Shown here: piece by piece, positions 1 to 10,518 of the stretch
Numbering within the stretch: position 1 is the stretch's first letter
Layout of the letters: each line of letters begins with the position of its first letter
Source of the DNA: Nematopogon swammerdamellus
Taxonomy: Eukaryota; Arthropoda; Insecta; Lepidoptera; Adelidae
Assembly: GCA_946902875.1 (NCBI GenBank)
Contig: OX336339.1
Coordinates: 614,397 to 678,396 of the forward strand
DNA: 64,000 nucleotides
Reading direction: 5' to 3'
Program-made: the position numbers and the translations under genes
The notes under the pieces: generated by a model
The model's input: only the letters and a program-made list of their open reading frames with translations
Databases searched by the model: none
What the model was told of the DNA's origin: nothing

Positions 1-1385
1 ACAAATTAAAGTTTTATTTGTAACATTTTACATTGACAGTATATATTATTACTTTCATATAATATATAACTTGTACAACAACATCAGTTATACATACACT
101 TGTGTGGTTCAATGATTTTTTTTATGTTTGTTGTTTTTTTTGGTGTATCTCCATATTTTGTGTGTGTTGCATGTACAGGTCCTCCAGTAGGGGTGTACAT
201 GGCACCTAAGTTACCAAGTACGATGGACACGTCAGTCTTCATGCTTGGTACATTTATACTTACCGGTTGGGTTACCCGAGGAGTGGACTCGAGGCTACAG
301 TTCAGATAAATGCTGCTGTAGTCACGTTTGTTCGAAACTTTAAATAGTTTGGAATCTCCCTGCGGGCTTTTTCATATTTTTTTATGACCACCGGTGTATG
401 TTTTTGGGAGATACAGATTAATGTGTTACGAGATGAAGTGACCATTGATCGATTTTTTTATATTTTGTTGAATCACACATAGTGCACATACATACATACA
501 TACATAGTGTGTAGATAGTTTTGTTTTTTTTGTTTGTTCGCAGTCATGGTTCGACATGGTACCGACATGGTACCTACATGTCGCACAAACATGCTACTGT
601 ATCATTCTTTCATTTGTTTTTTTTTTATTATTTTTCTTACTCGGCAATTAGGGTTGTCAACTCAGCTTGTTCCTCGAATATTTTTTTTTTATTTTTTTGT
701 CACTTGAAATTTTTTTTATTTCATTTTCTCAAGGTGTTGGCCGGTTGGGGTTTGGCAAAGACAGACTCACATGCGAGCGGTTGGTTACTCGTAAAATTAA
801 GCCCTAAGACACCAAGTGCGGTTAGTGACACTCTAAATATGCCTTCACCTAGTCTGCGGGAGCTCGACAGACTGAAAACTATAAGCCAAGGAGTTATGTT
901 CTCTCGATGTCAGACCGTAAGCCGAGCCAACCACCGGTTTCCTTCTTAGTATTTGGGTTGTCTGTGGTGAGCCTTGTACGTATGTTCGGAGCGCACTCTG
1001 GGTTGTAAGGAGGCTACTCAGCTGCGAGTGCTAGGCACCGATTGCGGGGTATGCCATGGTATGAATGCGACCTTTGTATGCGAAGTATGAATGAGTAGAT
1101 GGGTTCAGGAATGATGAGGAAAGAGAGATGATGTATGAAAGATGAGAATGCAGGACATAGGGAACACAGGTACAAAAGTAGGTAAACAACATTTTAGTTA
1201 AATTCATTTTATTTTAAATTTTTTATTTTTCTCCTATATTGCCGTAGTAATCATTTGTAATTTTTTTTTCATGCACACACTCAACACATATTTACATTTT
1301 TTTTTTATTTTCGCACGTGTGCAGTGCGCCTTCACCGGATAAAATTTTCTGATGCCAGAAAATTTTCAACGGGCCGAGGGGGTAC
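1..1385 (+). mobile_element. 3' internal region of an LTR retrotransposon (non-coding remnant)
   Basis: This stretch precedes a well-formed LTR and should be the 3' end of its internal region. It is AT-rich with long T runs (e.g. 615-720) and a short CATA microsatellite (about 485-505). I recognise no integrase, RNase H or envelope motif. The purine tract GGGCCGAGGGGG at 1371-1382, just before the LTR, is a convincing polypurine tract for plus-strand priming. The rest of the element lies left of the window. Confidence 0.5.
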
Positions 1386-1997
1386 TGTCACGTAGTGAAT
1401 TTTAATAGCGGACTGTCGAAATGCCGTTTACCGAAGTGTCAGAGACACATTGCCAGTACGGAGGAAAATACTCCGTACTAAGGCTACGCTACACGTGAGA
1501 CGTCCGTTATTTTGAAGATTATTACTGCCAACCTACATTTTGGAAAACTCAATCACACATATCTCGGCGTACTACACTCTCACTACGTAACCGAGCACAC
1601 ATTCTTGCATCATTTACCGAGCGTGAATTTCCACGATCTCTTTCCGCTGTCAGCCCATACTAAAATTATATATTGTTTGACGTAACGAAAAAGATAGCGA
1701 GCGTCGGTATGGAATTCTGTTTGCTGTATTTGGCAACACCGCACATCGCGTTGTTGATTAATGGGTTGCCAGGCGGTTAAAATATATCCCAAATAGACGG
1801 GAATTCACATTCACCTCGGTTGTATTTATCTTACATTTTAATTCAGACATCATCGGAGGACCCCTAGTAGAGGTCCAATATTATCAACTAATGGAGTTAC
1901 AGGCCTTCAGCCACTTAGATTCAGGTAACCACGTACAGTGCGCGTCATTGCGTGCTAGCCGACTTCATTCCGCAGCCACACCACAAACGCGCGCTGC

Positions 1998-2040
1998 CGT
2001 CTATAAAAGCGGGTCTCAGTGAAACCAGACTTCACTTCTT
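1998..2040 (+). promoter_or_regulatory. LTR core promoter
   Basis: TATAAAA at 2002-2008 and an initiator-like TCACTT about 32 bp downstream match the spacing of arthropod RNA polymerase II core promoters. Transcription would start near 2034. A TCAGT at 2016-2020 is too close to the TATA box to be the start. Confidence 0.5.
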
Positions 2041-2226
2041 CTGCTAAATAATTCTCCGCTACAAGATAAAATATAACGCGCTCGATCTGCCGCCGTGAGT
2101 TACACTAGTTTCCCTCGCGACCGTGCCACTGTCAACGAGCCGCGGCGCTGTACCGCCGCCGCCGTCGGACGCTTCCAGCCGTTCATCTCAGCGTTGAGAG
2201 AGGAGTCCCCACAGCCAGGGTTACAG

Positions 2227-2290
2227 CTTCTACGTCTGCACGTAGATCCTTCTACGTCTGCACGTAGATCCTTCTACGATTATACGTAGA
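2227..2290. repeat. 22-bp tandem direct repeat in the LTR
   Basis: The unit starting CTTCTACGTCTGCACGTAGA occurs at 2227 and 2249 and partly at 2271. Each unit contains TACGT...ACGTA and can form a small hairpin. Confidence 0.7.
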
Positions 2291-2693
2291 CTTCCCCGTT
2301 CTACGTTCTCCGTCCGAGGACGCCTGCATCATCTGCGACGGCATAGCCGGTACGAGCCACCTGGGCCCTACTCCTCGTCCGGCTGTTCCGAAGCAGAACT
2401 TTGTGAAGAGGGTGGAGATCGAGCGACGCGTCGGAGACTTCGTGTCGGCCTTCCTGCGAAGACCTTCGTCTCCCCTTCCGAAGCTAAGTTCTCGGACAGA
2501 ATTATAGCTCTAATCGATTAGCTCGGTCGTCACCCCTACGATGCTCAAGTGATATCTGATAACTCACACCCTGTCTTTTTACATCGTATATTGTGTTTTA
2601 TGAAATAAACGATAAATTTATATTTCTGAGCCGTATCCTATTATTTAAGTTCCGTGCCACTTATCGTGTTACTCCGATACTTACAGAAAAACA

Positions 2694-2900
2694 ATCTAAA
2701 AATCATCAATTTAGTTTTAGTATCATACATAGAGTCTACAAACACAGTATCTCATAAAACAAAGTAACTTACTCCATGACCTTAGAACGATAAAAAGTCC
2801 GGGGCGTCCATACCTTTTTTATCGTTCTAGCCATGACCATTACTTACAGATTTATTATTATGTAGTATTGATATGCGTATGTAGTATTTGTTTGCAGTTT
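2694..2900 (-). mobile_element. Helitron-like fragment (5' portion)
   Basis: The stretch from TTTAGTTTTAGTATCATACA onward matches 51690-51830 and 58160-58290, where it is joined to the Helitron-like 3' part. This copy is split by the 49-bp insertion at 2782-2830. Confidence 0.55.
2782..2830. mobile_element. 49-bp hAT-like micro-MITE with 8-bp TSD
   Basis: The ends are TTAGAACGATAAAAA and its near-perfect inverted copy, ending CGTTCTAG. The insert is flanked by an identical 8-bp duplication CCATGACC (2774-2781 and 2831-2838). The homologous fragments near 51772 and 58242 read straight through this site, so they are empty sites. An 8-bp duplication is typical of hAT transposition. Confidence 0.7.
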
Positions 2901-3214
2901 ATCATATTGCTTTATTGCGTAATACATTGCCACAAAATATTCTTGTTCTTCTGCATAATATACTTCTCCCACATCCCAAAGATTAGTTAGAATAGAATGC
3001 CGCGCGGCATTAAGCTCGCCTATTGTGCCTAATTTATATAAATTGGTGTTCAATAAAGAAATATATACATACATATAAATATTGGCCCAATTGAGCGTAT
3101 CAGGCTTATCCTTTGGTTTAATATACCACTTAGCCTTAGTCTAGTCTAGTCTTTAGTTTAGTTTAATCCTCATTCACGAAATAGTCCCTAAGATTATTTT
3201 ACACTTTACTAGCT

Positions 3215-3344
3215 GCAGGTCTATTCTTGTAAATTCTGACAGCGGAATCAGCGCTGTTGTGGCGCTAAGAGCCACTTACCAAAGTAGCTCTCAGCGCCAC
3301 AACAGCGCTGATTCCGCTGTCAGAATTTACAAGAATAGACCTGC
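3215..3344. repeat. Palindrome with arms of about 57 bp (MITE-like hairpin)
   Basis: The arm starting GCAGGTCTATTCTTG (3215) is repeated inverted and ends at 3344. The arms differ at very few positions and enclose a short loop. No open frame is present. It is probably a MITE or the remains of a foldback element. Confidence 0.75.
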
Positions 3345-3556
3345 TGTTCGCTTACGCAGAAAAATCTATGAGCATCCCTAGGTGTGTCTGAGTACGTCAG
3401 TGAACACGCCATGCGAATTGATTTAGTAGTCTCGACCGACTTATAAGTGAACATAGAATCGGGACTATACACACACATCCACGTGGGTCGGTCGGTTAGA
3501 TTTCCGCTTTATTTATTAGGTCATTTATTTTATCTAATATTTTGATCAACCCAATT
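3345..3556. other. No gene; includes a relic of the 33.2-kb foldback family
   Basis: Nothing coding is visible. The segment GTCGGTCGGTTAGATTTCCG and the following TTTATTTATTAGG (about 3485-3520) resembles an end of the foldback element at 33233-33730. Confidence 0.35.
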
Positions 3557-3912
3557 ATTTTTTTATGGAAACTGACACGGTTGGCTACATCTCCTACAAC
3601 ATCCGTGATGTCAGCCCATAACACCGGGTGAGCTAGGTGCCATGTCAGTGCTTCCCTTCGGTCGTGCCGGCTACACAGAAATGGACGGAAAACACAAACT
3701 ATTTACATAGCCGTTTCGACCGACGTTTCATTCAGTGCGGTGGTACCAACCCGGACGGGTTGAACCCTACCACCTAGTAAGGTAAGAATCTGAACCACGG
3801 TCAGCCTCCAACGGTCGAACGGTCACCCATCCAAGAACTGACCGCGCCCAGCGTTACTTAACAATCAATAGCGACAGCCAACTGTCTGCACCACTGAGCT
3901 ATCGAGGCTGAC
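3557..3912 (-). mobile_element. SINE-A, near full length
   Basis: On the minus strand the copy runs from a tRNA-like head (TAGCTCAGTGGTG, 3' end of this interval) through a 5S-like segment, a GGTTC-type B box and a long body, to a TTTCCATAAAAAAA tail at 3557-3575. The same layout recurs at 30473-30842, 36527-36915 and elsewhere. It is a non-autonomous Pol III-derived retroposon and encodes no protein. Confidence 0.8.
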
Positions 3913-4312
3913 ATTAAAATTAGCTGTAAAATTTATTTTGAATTAATGTAATCTAATACACTCTTGATTCCTATGCTAAGTACTCGTAATAATGCTCAAA
4001 ATCTGTGACGCCCGACGCGCCCTCGTAGCAGTCGGTTGATGTTTCTAGTAAACCACTTTGAATTTGAAAAACGTAAGTGCAGAATCAATAAATATTTATT
4101 TGTAAGATTTTAAAATTCATAGTTTAATTAAAATATATGCAATATAGAAAATACAAAATTCGAGCATCCCCCCTCCCCCAACCTTATATCCGAAACTTCT
4201 ATGTCTAAAATTTGGAAAAAAAAAATAGGGAACATAGGGCCTCTCGTATAGTTTACAGGAAAACCTAAGCGAGAATCCTAAGTCATAAAGTTCAGCTCAC
4301 GGAAAACGGATA

Positions 4313-4405
4313 GGTATGTACCGTGTGGGGTCGGTATTTTAAAAGAATAGCCCCACTGAATCTCTCCCCGTGTATGTCGTAAAAGGCGACTAAGGATATG
4401 GCTCC
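4313..4405 (-). repeat. Fragment of ATAC-tailed repeat E
   Basis: It matches the reverse complement of the end of the 9655-9962 copy (motifs AAGAATAGCCCCACTG and GTCGTAAAAGGCGACTAAGG). The fragment is abruptly joined to SINE-A at about 4406. Confidence 0.6.
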
Positions 4406-4642
4406 CTTCTTATATTACTAGGTGGTAGGGTTTAACCCGCCCGGGTTGGTACCACCGCACTGAATGAAAGCTCGGTCGAAACGGCTATGTAAATAGGTAG
4501 TTTGTGTTTTCCGTCCAGTTCAGTGTAGCCGGCACGACCGAAGGGAAGCACTGACATAGCACCTAGTTCACCCGGTGTTATGGGCTGACATCACGGATGT
4601 TGTAGGTGATGTAGCCAACCATGTCAGTTTCCATAAAAAAAA
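4406..4642 (+). mobile_element. SINE-A, 5'-truncated
   Basis: The body and tail are present (ACTAGGTGGTAGGG to TTTCCATAAAAAAAA) while the tRNA/5S-like head is missing. Confidence 0.75.
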
Positions 4643-5139
4643 CGGAACCCTCTGCAAGCAAGGTCGACTCGCTTGACCGTTTTAGTCGGATTAGCGCACA
4701 GAGGTTTCCGTACCAACACATAAAGGTAGGTTTTAGAACGGATACGGAACCCTAAAAAAGAAAGAGCGCAATGTTACCTTGTACGCAGATTTAAAAACTC
4801 GAAGCGAGAAGCCAGCTCGCATCTGACACGGTTCCAGAATCGTATTTGGCCCTCTTATCGCAATTCGTACCTGCACAATAATAAGAGAAAACGGTTATGT
4901 AAGTTCAGTAAAATAAAGAATACATTGGAGGATTCTGTGATAACGATGATAACATAATATTAAATTGGTATTACACGGAACAAAATGAGGCACCTGCCTA
5001 TTCTTTCAACGATCGTATCGAAAAAATGGCAAATTGTTAGAGAAGGGTTCTATCATAAAATGTTCAGGTTGCTGTTTACTACCCCATTTCACCACTTATT
5101 GTCAAGTCTCGGTTAACATTTATCTGTAAGTAAACATAT
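4643..5139. other. Interspersed repeat D fragment, then unassigned AT-rich DNA
   Basis: 4643-4762 carries CGGAACCCT and GGATACGGAACCCTAAAAAA, hallmarks of repeat D. From about 4763 to 5139 I see no gene or clear repeat. Confidence 0.4.
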
Positions 5140-5700
5140 ATATAATAGGTTTATTCAATTCAAATTAACATAGTTATAAAATAATTAACTAATCTAAAAA
5201 TTATATAAACTAACTTAGGAAATAAACTAACTTAAAAAATAAATTTCATTTAGTGCTTTTGTCCCCGGGATTGTGCCGAGGATGCCAGCCGCGTTACCCC
5301 TCTGAATTGCCAGGCTTATCCTTTGGCGGAAAAAGGTGAGGCAAGAGGGGTGACCTATGGCAGCAGACATCCTCGACCCTATCTCGTGGGCAAAAGCTAT
5401 CGCCTCCTCAGACCAGGAGCCGAAGGTTTCGACCGCGAAAGCCACAAACCAATAATTCAGGCTGATGTTCTCGTATTTTTTGTGCTATCTTTTGGCTGCG
5501 GCCTCCGCAGCCGAACCCGGCTTCATGGCCGATAGGGCGAGGTTGCTGGCACAGATGGTATCGACGCATGTTGCGTCCCAGACTAGCGCCCTTCCGTTCT
5601 TCCATGGGACAATCGTCATGCCGTCGGGTCGCTTTCCATAAAAGTGTTTGTAAGTTAAGTGACTTGAGTCATTTTTCATAAAGTTGATAGTTTTTTTTAA
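5140..5700 (-). pseudogene. 3' end of a retroelement: C-terminal WDAT domain, one stop
   Basis: Read on the minus strand, the frame from about 5679 to 5227 encodes a domain with RPDGMTIVPW, LVWDATCVDT, FAVETFGSWS and RISLAIQRGNAA. I recall this type of domain following the reverse transcriptase in a family of invertebrate retroelements; the exact clade is uncertain. A TAG at about 5485-5487 replaces the AAG seen in the sister copy at 52305-52759. Downstream sequence to about 5140 matches the 3' UTR of that copy. The copy is 5'-truncated and has no RT domain. It is a relic, not a host gene. Confidence 0.6.
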
Positions 5701-5735
5701 TGGAAACCAGCATGGGTGGCTGTGCCGAGGGAGCT
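5690..5735 (-). mobile_element. SINE tail fragment (SINE-B-like)
   Basis: The minus strand reads CGGCACAGCCACCCATGCTGG followed by an A-rich tail, like the element ends at 31081-31190 and 28655-28790. Confidence 0.4.
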
Positions 5736-5739
5736 AAAT

Positions 5740-6016
5740 TTGAGATTTATAGAAATATTTTCTGTATGTATGTAAGTTCCTTCATAACTCTTAAACCGAT
5801 CATCCGAATTCGATGAAACTTAGTACAATCACATTTAGCTATATGAGACACTGGATAGGCTAAATAACATTCAGTTCCGGTTACGCTAAGATGTGGCTCT
5901 CATACAAACCGAATTGTTCCGCGCGCCGAAATAAAGGTACGACAGCGGGCTTACTTACTTTATTTTTTTTAAATACTCTACGAATTTCACGCGGGCGAAT
6001 CCGCGGGCAAAAGCAA
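5740..6016 (+). mobile_element. Helitron-like non-autonomous element
   Basis: The block runs from a segment containing CTTAAACCGATCATCCGAAT through CAAACCGAATTGTTCCGCGC to GCGGGCAAAAGCAAG. Other copies (32695, 34100, 51414, 57988) end in GC-rich sequence plus AAAAGCTAG before T, the Helitron 3' signature. In this copy CTAG has become CAAG. No Rep/helicase is encoded. Confidence 0.55.
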
Positions 6017-6835
6017 GTCAGTAATAATTACATAATTTTCAAAGCATTATTTGCCTTCGACAATTATTTGTTACATTTTTCAAATTAACAATATTAAATT
6101 TTTAGTACCTACTCACAAAATAATGTTTGCAAACTTATGAATATTTCTATGACTTCAAAATATTTTTGCAGGCTGATATTTATTCCGATCTCTCTGTTTT
6201 TGTGATCTCTTGAATTTTTTACCGACATCACTGGAGCAAAACAAAAATTTCAGCAATGCAGCGGCTGCATGTTTTATTTGCCCACAATTGGAAAATAAAA
6301 CCCACGTTGGGCGGCACACCGCTGCAACGCTTTCGCTTAAGGTACGCTTTGGATCCTAGCGACAGCGACGCGTGACCACGACACGACAGAAATGCTTTCT
6401 ATCAAATCAAACATTTTTATCAGCCATGCACACAACAACCAAATACACAACACAGTCATAATTTTCGACATAGATCCTAATCAAATTAAATAGTTTACAT
6501 ACATAAATTCCAATACTGAAAACAAAAAGTTGACAAGTATATAAAATAATATTAATAACAATCGGTCTAATAATAAAAATATATTATATTATATGGATAT
6601 TTTTCAATAACGACATTTATGCGATGCAAACTCGCTTTTAAGCTTGCGATTAACTTGTTGGTTTTTTGGAGGTCGCTTGTAATAGGCAAAACACTAAACA
6701 AACACTTTGATAATAATTTTATTCCGAGAGCACACACACATCGACAGTTACAATAGGAATCTAACGGAGAAGAGACGGCCGTCTTGCCGATCGAAGTTAG
6801 CAACGATAAAGGGAAAAATTGTTGCCAGTGCAAAA
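6017..6835. other. No gene recognised
   Basis: AT-rich, with no long codon-biased frame and no repeat I can match inside the window apart from short low-complexity tracts. Confidence 0.5.
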
Positions 6836-7074
6836 ATCTTCCCTTGCCCCTTACTAGTGGTAGGCTCAAATTGTAGCCGACTGGATTGATACTACCTTAC
6901 TGGATGTAAGATGGCCGCATAGCAGCCTCGGTTATGTTCTCTAGTCCAATATAGCCAGCAATCCAGGGAAGTCTCCGGTATGGCACCTACCTTCTCGGAG
7001 GTGAAATTGGCTGGTTGGAGCATGTGCTTTGGCCCCTCCGACTCAACCAGGCATACCGGATGACATAAAAAAAA
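6836..7074 (+). mobile_element. SINE-B, 5'-truncated
   Basis: The copy has the diagnostic order: TTGCCCCTTACTAG, GGTAGGCTCAAATTGTAGCC, CCAGCAATCCAGGGAAGTCT, TTCTCGGAGGTGA, GAGCATGTGCTTTGGCCCCT, and CATACCGGATGACATAAAAA as tail. The tRNA-like head, seen at 48815, is lost. Confidence 0.75.
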
Positions 7075-7740
7075 AGTGAGCGACGGTGGCGCGATTGCGA
7101 CCCGCGCCGCGGCGTGATACGACACGTGTCGAGGCGTGATACGACACGTGTCGCCTCTTCGACCGTCGCTGTCGCATTTCGGGCTGTCGCTAGGACCCAA
7201 AGTTTACCTTTATACATAACTCGTTAATAATAACTTTCATAAATCAGCAGAGCTCGAACAAAACAACGAAACTGAACGGACGCAGCACAAGAGGCGATTA
7301 TTGCGAAGGATTTATATCTGAAAATAACGAAAAATAATATTGAAATAAAAAGAAGAAAAATAAATTGTATTGCTCTCATAAGAACAGTAATATTAAATAG
7401 GTTTGCTGATTTATCTGTTTGAATAATAGCAGTTCGCGTAGTTTATTTCGCCATAAAGAACATATTGTTATTATTTCTGCCTACTGCGTTGCTCTCTGAA
7501 AATAGCATCCCTTATTCCCTGTCACCCGTCCTATCTTCGCATGATTCGTCGCAGAGAGACTCTGAACCGCTTTGTTGTTGACATTGGGCTTTTGAGAACC
7601 CATCGGTTCTCTAAATCGTTTCTTTATCACACCGCTAGACCGTGGAACTGTCCTCCGGCGAGTGTGTAGCATGCACTCGCTTTTTTATATTTCTTCTTTT
7701 TAGATAAAACTCAAAGCCCAAAATGAAGAGAAAAAATACG
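7075..7740. other. No gene; short GC-rich direct repeat at 7110-7155
   Basis: A 21-bp element GGCGTGATACGACACGTGTC is present twice in tandem within a GC-rich patch following the SINE-B tail. The remaining sequence is unassigned. Confidence 0.45.
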
Positions 7741-7850
7741 TCCCGACCAGGATTCGAACCTGGAACTCCGGCGGTCGTATTAATAGGCTAGACAGCCTAG
7801 CAAGCAACAGTCCGCAAATCTGCTAGCATGTCACCTAACTGAGCATCGTT
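7741..7850 (-). mobile_element. tRNA-like SINE head
   Basis: The minus strand contains GGTTCGAATCCTGGTCGGGA, a canonical T-arm/B box, with a weak A-box-like CTCAGTTAGG about 80 bases upstream. No pairing 5' acceptor strand is present, so it is not a tRNA gene. A tail-like GAGGAGAGGTGATTTGGGCT follows at about 7857. Confidence 0.5.
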
Positions 7851-7879
7851 TCCCGAGGAGAGGTGATTTGGGCTATGAA

Positions 7880-8204
7880 AAGATTTTTGAAAGATTTAAT
7901 ATAAAATCAAATAAAAAAACTACTGCAATTTAAATATTGGAATATTTCGAAAATTTCAGTTTCAGATTCAAATATTTATTTCGCCTAAATAACAGACAAC
8001 ATTAACAATATTTCATTGAGACATAATTATACATATTCAGTACATATGGTTCGTCATCATTTTTTTTCTCATGTCAGAACCAGGTAAGAAATCTTATAGA
8101 GCTTTTTTTTTAATATAACTTACATACAAAGTTTTAATTACCTATGTTAAATGTAACATACTATGTCTAAGTAAAAAATAAAATAAAAGTTGAGTTTATA
8201 TATA
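7880..8204. other. No gene recognised, AT-rich
   Basis: Long A/T tracts only; no coding frame and no matched repeat. Confidence 0.5.
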
Positions 8205-9284
8205 TACAGAGTGTTCGGCACATCGACCGACAAAATTTTTTTGTAGGTAAGTGGGGTCATTTGCAACGTCCTGACCAATGATACCTTTTGTCGGATGTCA
8301 CGTGGTATAAAGATACGATTTTTTTTCTTTATTTTTGAAAATTACCAAAATCCCAGCTTTAAACCCTTGTAACTTTTTTTGTTTATGATTGTATCAGCAC
8401 AAAATAAACTTTATTGAATTTTACGATGTATCTTTGTTCTAGAAAAAAAATTATTTGATGAAGTTAATACCATGAAAAGGTTTTATGACCTCCCAAATTC
8501 CCGAGAACGAGTAAAAATGTGACACAATCTTAATTTCTTAATTCATTTAAAAAAAAACCGACAGCAATTGAGCTTCATTGAGATTCATTTTCTTTCAAAA
8601 AGTTCGCTAGTTTATTCCCTTTCCAACGCTATACCACATGTCATACAAATAATTCACTATGTGGTCAAAATTAGGCACAGAGACAGAACAGAACGATAAC
8701 ACGGGCACTCGCTTCCCGTATTGAGAGCTTTTTCGGGAGCATTTTCAAATTTAGATTATGTACCGGTCGCGCGGGCACTCTTGCAAATTATCCCTAATTT
8801 GGTGGTTCTGTTCTGTCTCTGTGCCTAATTTTGACCACATAGTGAAGTATTTGTGTGACATGTGGTATACCGTTGGAAAGGGAATAAACTAGCGAATTTT
8901 TTAAAAGAAAATGAAGCTATCAATTGCTGTCAGTTTTTTTAAATGAATTAAGAAATTAAGATTCTGTCATATTTTTACTCGTTCTCGGGACTTTGGGAGG
9001 TCATAAGACCTTTTCATGGTATTAACTTCATCAAATAATATTTTTTCTAGAACAAGGATGCATCGCAAAATTCAATAAATTTTATTTCGTGCTGATACAG
9101 TCATAAACAAAAAAGTTACAAGGGTTTAAAGCTGGGATTTTGGTAATTTTCAAAAATAAAGAAATAAGATCGTATCTCGATACCACGTAACATCTGACAA
9201 AAGGTATCATCGGTCAAAACGTTGCAAATGACCCCACTTACCTACAAAAAAAAATTTGCCGGTCGATGTGCCGAACACTCTGTA
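8205..9284. mobile_element. Foldback element, about 480-490-bp inverted arms
   Basis: The left end TACAGAGTGTTCGGCACATC (8205) is repeated inverted at the right end (9284). The arms run 8205-8694 and 8805-9284 around a loop of about 110 bp. TA dinucleotides flank both ends, which is compatible with a Tc1/mariner-type target. No transposase is encoded, so it would need one in trans. A truncated end of the same family is at 32626-32694. Confidence 0.8.
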
Positions 9285-9562
9285 TAATAATAATCAATTT
9301 CAAATTCAATATATCAAAGTTATAAATAGATTTACATAATTGCTTTGTTAGAATAAAGCCGAAGGGTACTAACTAACCTACTGAGAAATCATAAAAACAA
9401 CACTTTTCTTTGGAACTTTACAAACTTTGAGATGTTATGTTCCGTTGCTTTGTGTTCGAGATAAACTCAATAAGCGCGGATCGGATTTTCAAAATGCCTA
9501 TTAAATTAAATCACGCAGCTTTTTATCCGAATACGGAGAAGCCAAAACGAGTGTTTGTTTGG

Positions 9563-9615
9563 AAGCATATGTATGTGTGTATGTGTGTTCGTTTTTTCTC
9601 TCACGGAGCCAGAAC

Positions 9616-9646
<31 letters not shown>

Positions 9647-9655
9647 CACACACAC
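9563..9655. repeat. ATGT/ACAT microsatellite
   Basis: It comprises GTATGTGTGTATGTGTG at 9570-9588 and (ACAT)n at 9614-9645. It forms the left edge of the repeat E copy, as in other copies of this family. Confidence 0.8.
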
Positions 9656-9962
9656 TGAATCCCGACAATCGGGGTAAGCAAAATAATCGGTGTTGTGCTG
9701 CAAGAACTCTGGTAAATTACAGCACAACACCGACCACCACGTTTCGCAAAGTATTCGAACAAGATTCAATCGATCAAGCAGCAAGTAAGGCACGAAGACC
9801 CACCTGCTGCATGACTCGGTGGAAGTACCATGCCAAGGTGAGAGGTGGCGAGCCTGTCGCCCTTTAGCACGGCATCTTGTCCTTATCCCTTAGTCGTCTT
9901 TTACGACATGCATGGGGAGAGATGCAGTGGGGCTATTCTTTTTAAGTACCGGCGCCACACAG
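9655..9962 (+). mobile_element. Repeat E, longest copy
   Basis: The copy starts at CCCGACAATCGGGGTAAGCA, runs through GTTGTGCTGCAAGAACTCTG, AGCACAACACCGACCACCAC, AAGGTGAGAGGTGGCGAGCC and TTTAGCACGGCATCTTGTCC, and ends GTACCGGCGCCACAC. Fragments recur at 4313, 30275, 47985, 54555, 54880, 56050, 56625 and 57320. It is probably a SINE or LINE-derived retroposon; no coding frame is shared between copies. Confidence 0.6.
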
Positions 9963-10049
9963 TACACTCAACTAACTAGCCAGAACTACTCAACCGATTG
10001 AAAGGTTGAAAGTTGTTTAAAAGTGATATTAAAATATTAGTGTTGCCAT

Positions 10050-10177
10050 CAGGTTCAGTGTAGCCGGCACTACGAAAGAGAAGCACAGACATGGCGCCTA
10101 GTTAACCACTGGTATTATGGGCTAACATCACGGATGTTGTAGGTGACGTAGCCCACCATCAGTTACCATAAAAAACC
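10050..10177 (+). mobile_element. SINE-A tail fragment
   Basis: TTCAGTGTAGCCGGCAC through CATCACGGATGTTGTAGGTG to an A-rich tail. Confidence 0.7.
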
Positions 10178-10225
10178 GGCAAAGGATTCCGTACCACCAA
10201 GTAATTGGCTGGTTTTATTACTTAT

Positions 10226-10500
10226 TGTTTTTTTTACTTTATTGCTCCAAGAAACATTTAACAGCACATTGCGTATAAGACCATTTGTAAATTTACATGA
10301 GGTGCAAGGACGGGCTCATCCCTTAGAGATTTCTTCCAGTGAATCTTTGCGTGTTTGAGAGTTATTGTATTATTATTTTAATATAGTGAAATGTAAGCAA
10401 GTATTAATAAAATAAAAGAGTTGAGGTGAGAAATAATGATTAATAATTTAATAATAAGAATGCTTATTAATAAATACATGTAAGTGCATGCTACTTAATT
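10226..10500 (-). mobile_element. 3' UTR of a Jockey-like LINE
   Basis: TACTTTATTGCTCCAAGAAA and the TTTACATGAGG...GGGCTCATCCC stretch match 42280-42365, where they follow a truncated RT C-terminus on the minus strand. The minus strand carries AATAAA near the end. Confidence 0.55.
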
Positions 10501-10518
10501 AAGTATTTTTTGAAAGAG

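Larger units (their letters stand above)
1386..2685 (+). mobile_element. LTR of a retrotransposon (3' LTR), about 1.3 kb
   Basis: The block begins TGTCACG directly after the polypurine tract and can end at ...ACTTACA, giving TG...CA ends. Inside, in the right order, are a TATA box (TATAAAA, 2002-2008), an initiator-like TCACTT about 32 bp downstream (near 2034), and an AATAAA poly(A) signal at 2604-2609, as expected for U3-R-U5. The exact 3' boundary is inferred because the matching 5' LTR is outside the window. A Ty3/Gypsy or BEL origin cannot be decided without pol. A 22-bp direct repeat lies in the putative leader. Confidence 0.65.

Noticed and set aside
521..949. Longish plus-strand frame in the LTR element's internal region
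   Set aside because: It has no recognised domain, is rich in F/L from T-runs and lacks an ATG at its start; I treat it as non-coding.
2844..3074. 76-codon frame with many Tyr and Ile residues
   Set aside because: AT-rich composition explains it; there is no homologous motif.
7741..7850. Possible tRNA gene on the minus strand
   Set aside because: A good T-arm but no matching acceptor 5' strand and no cloverleaf; more likely a SINE head.
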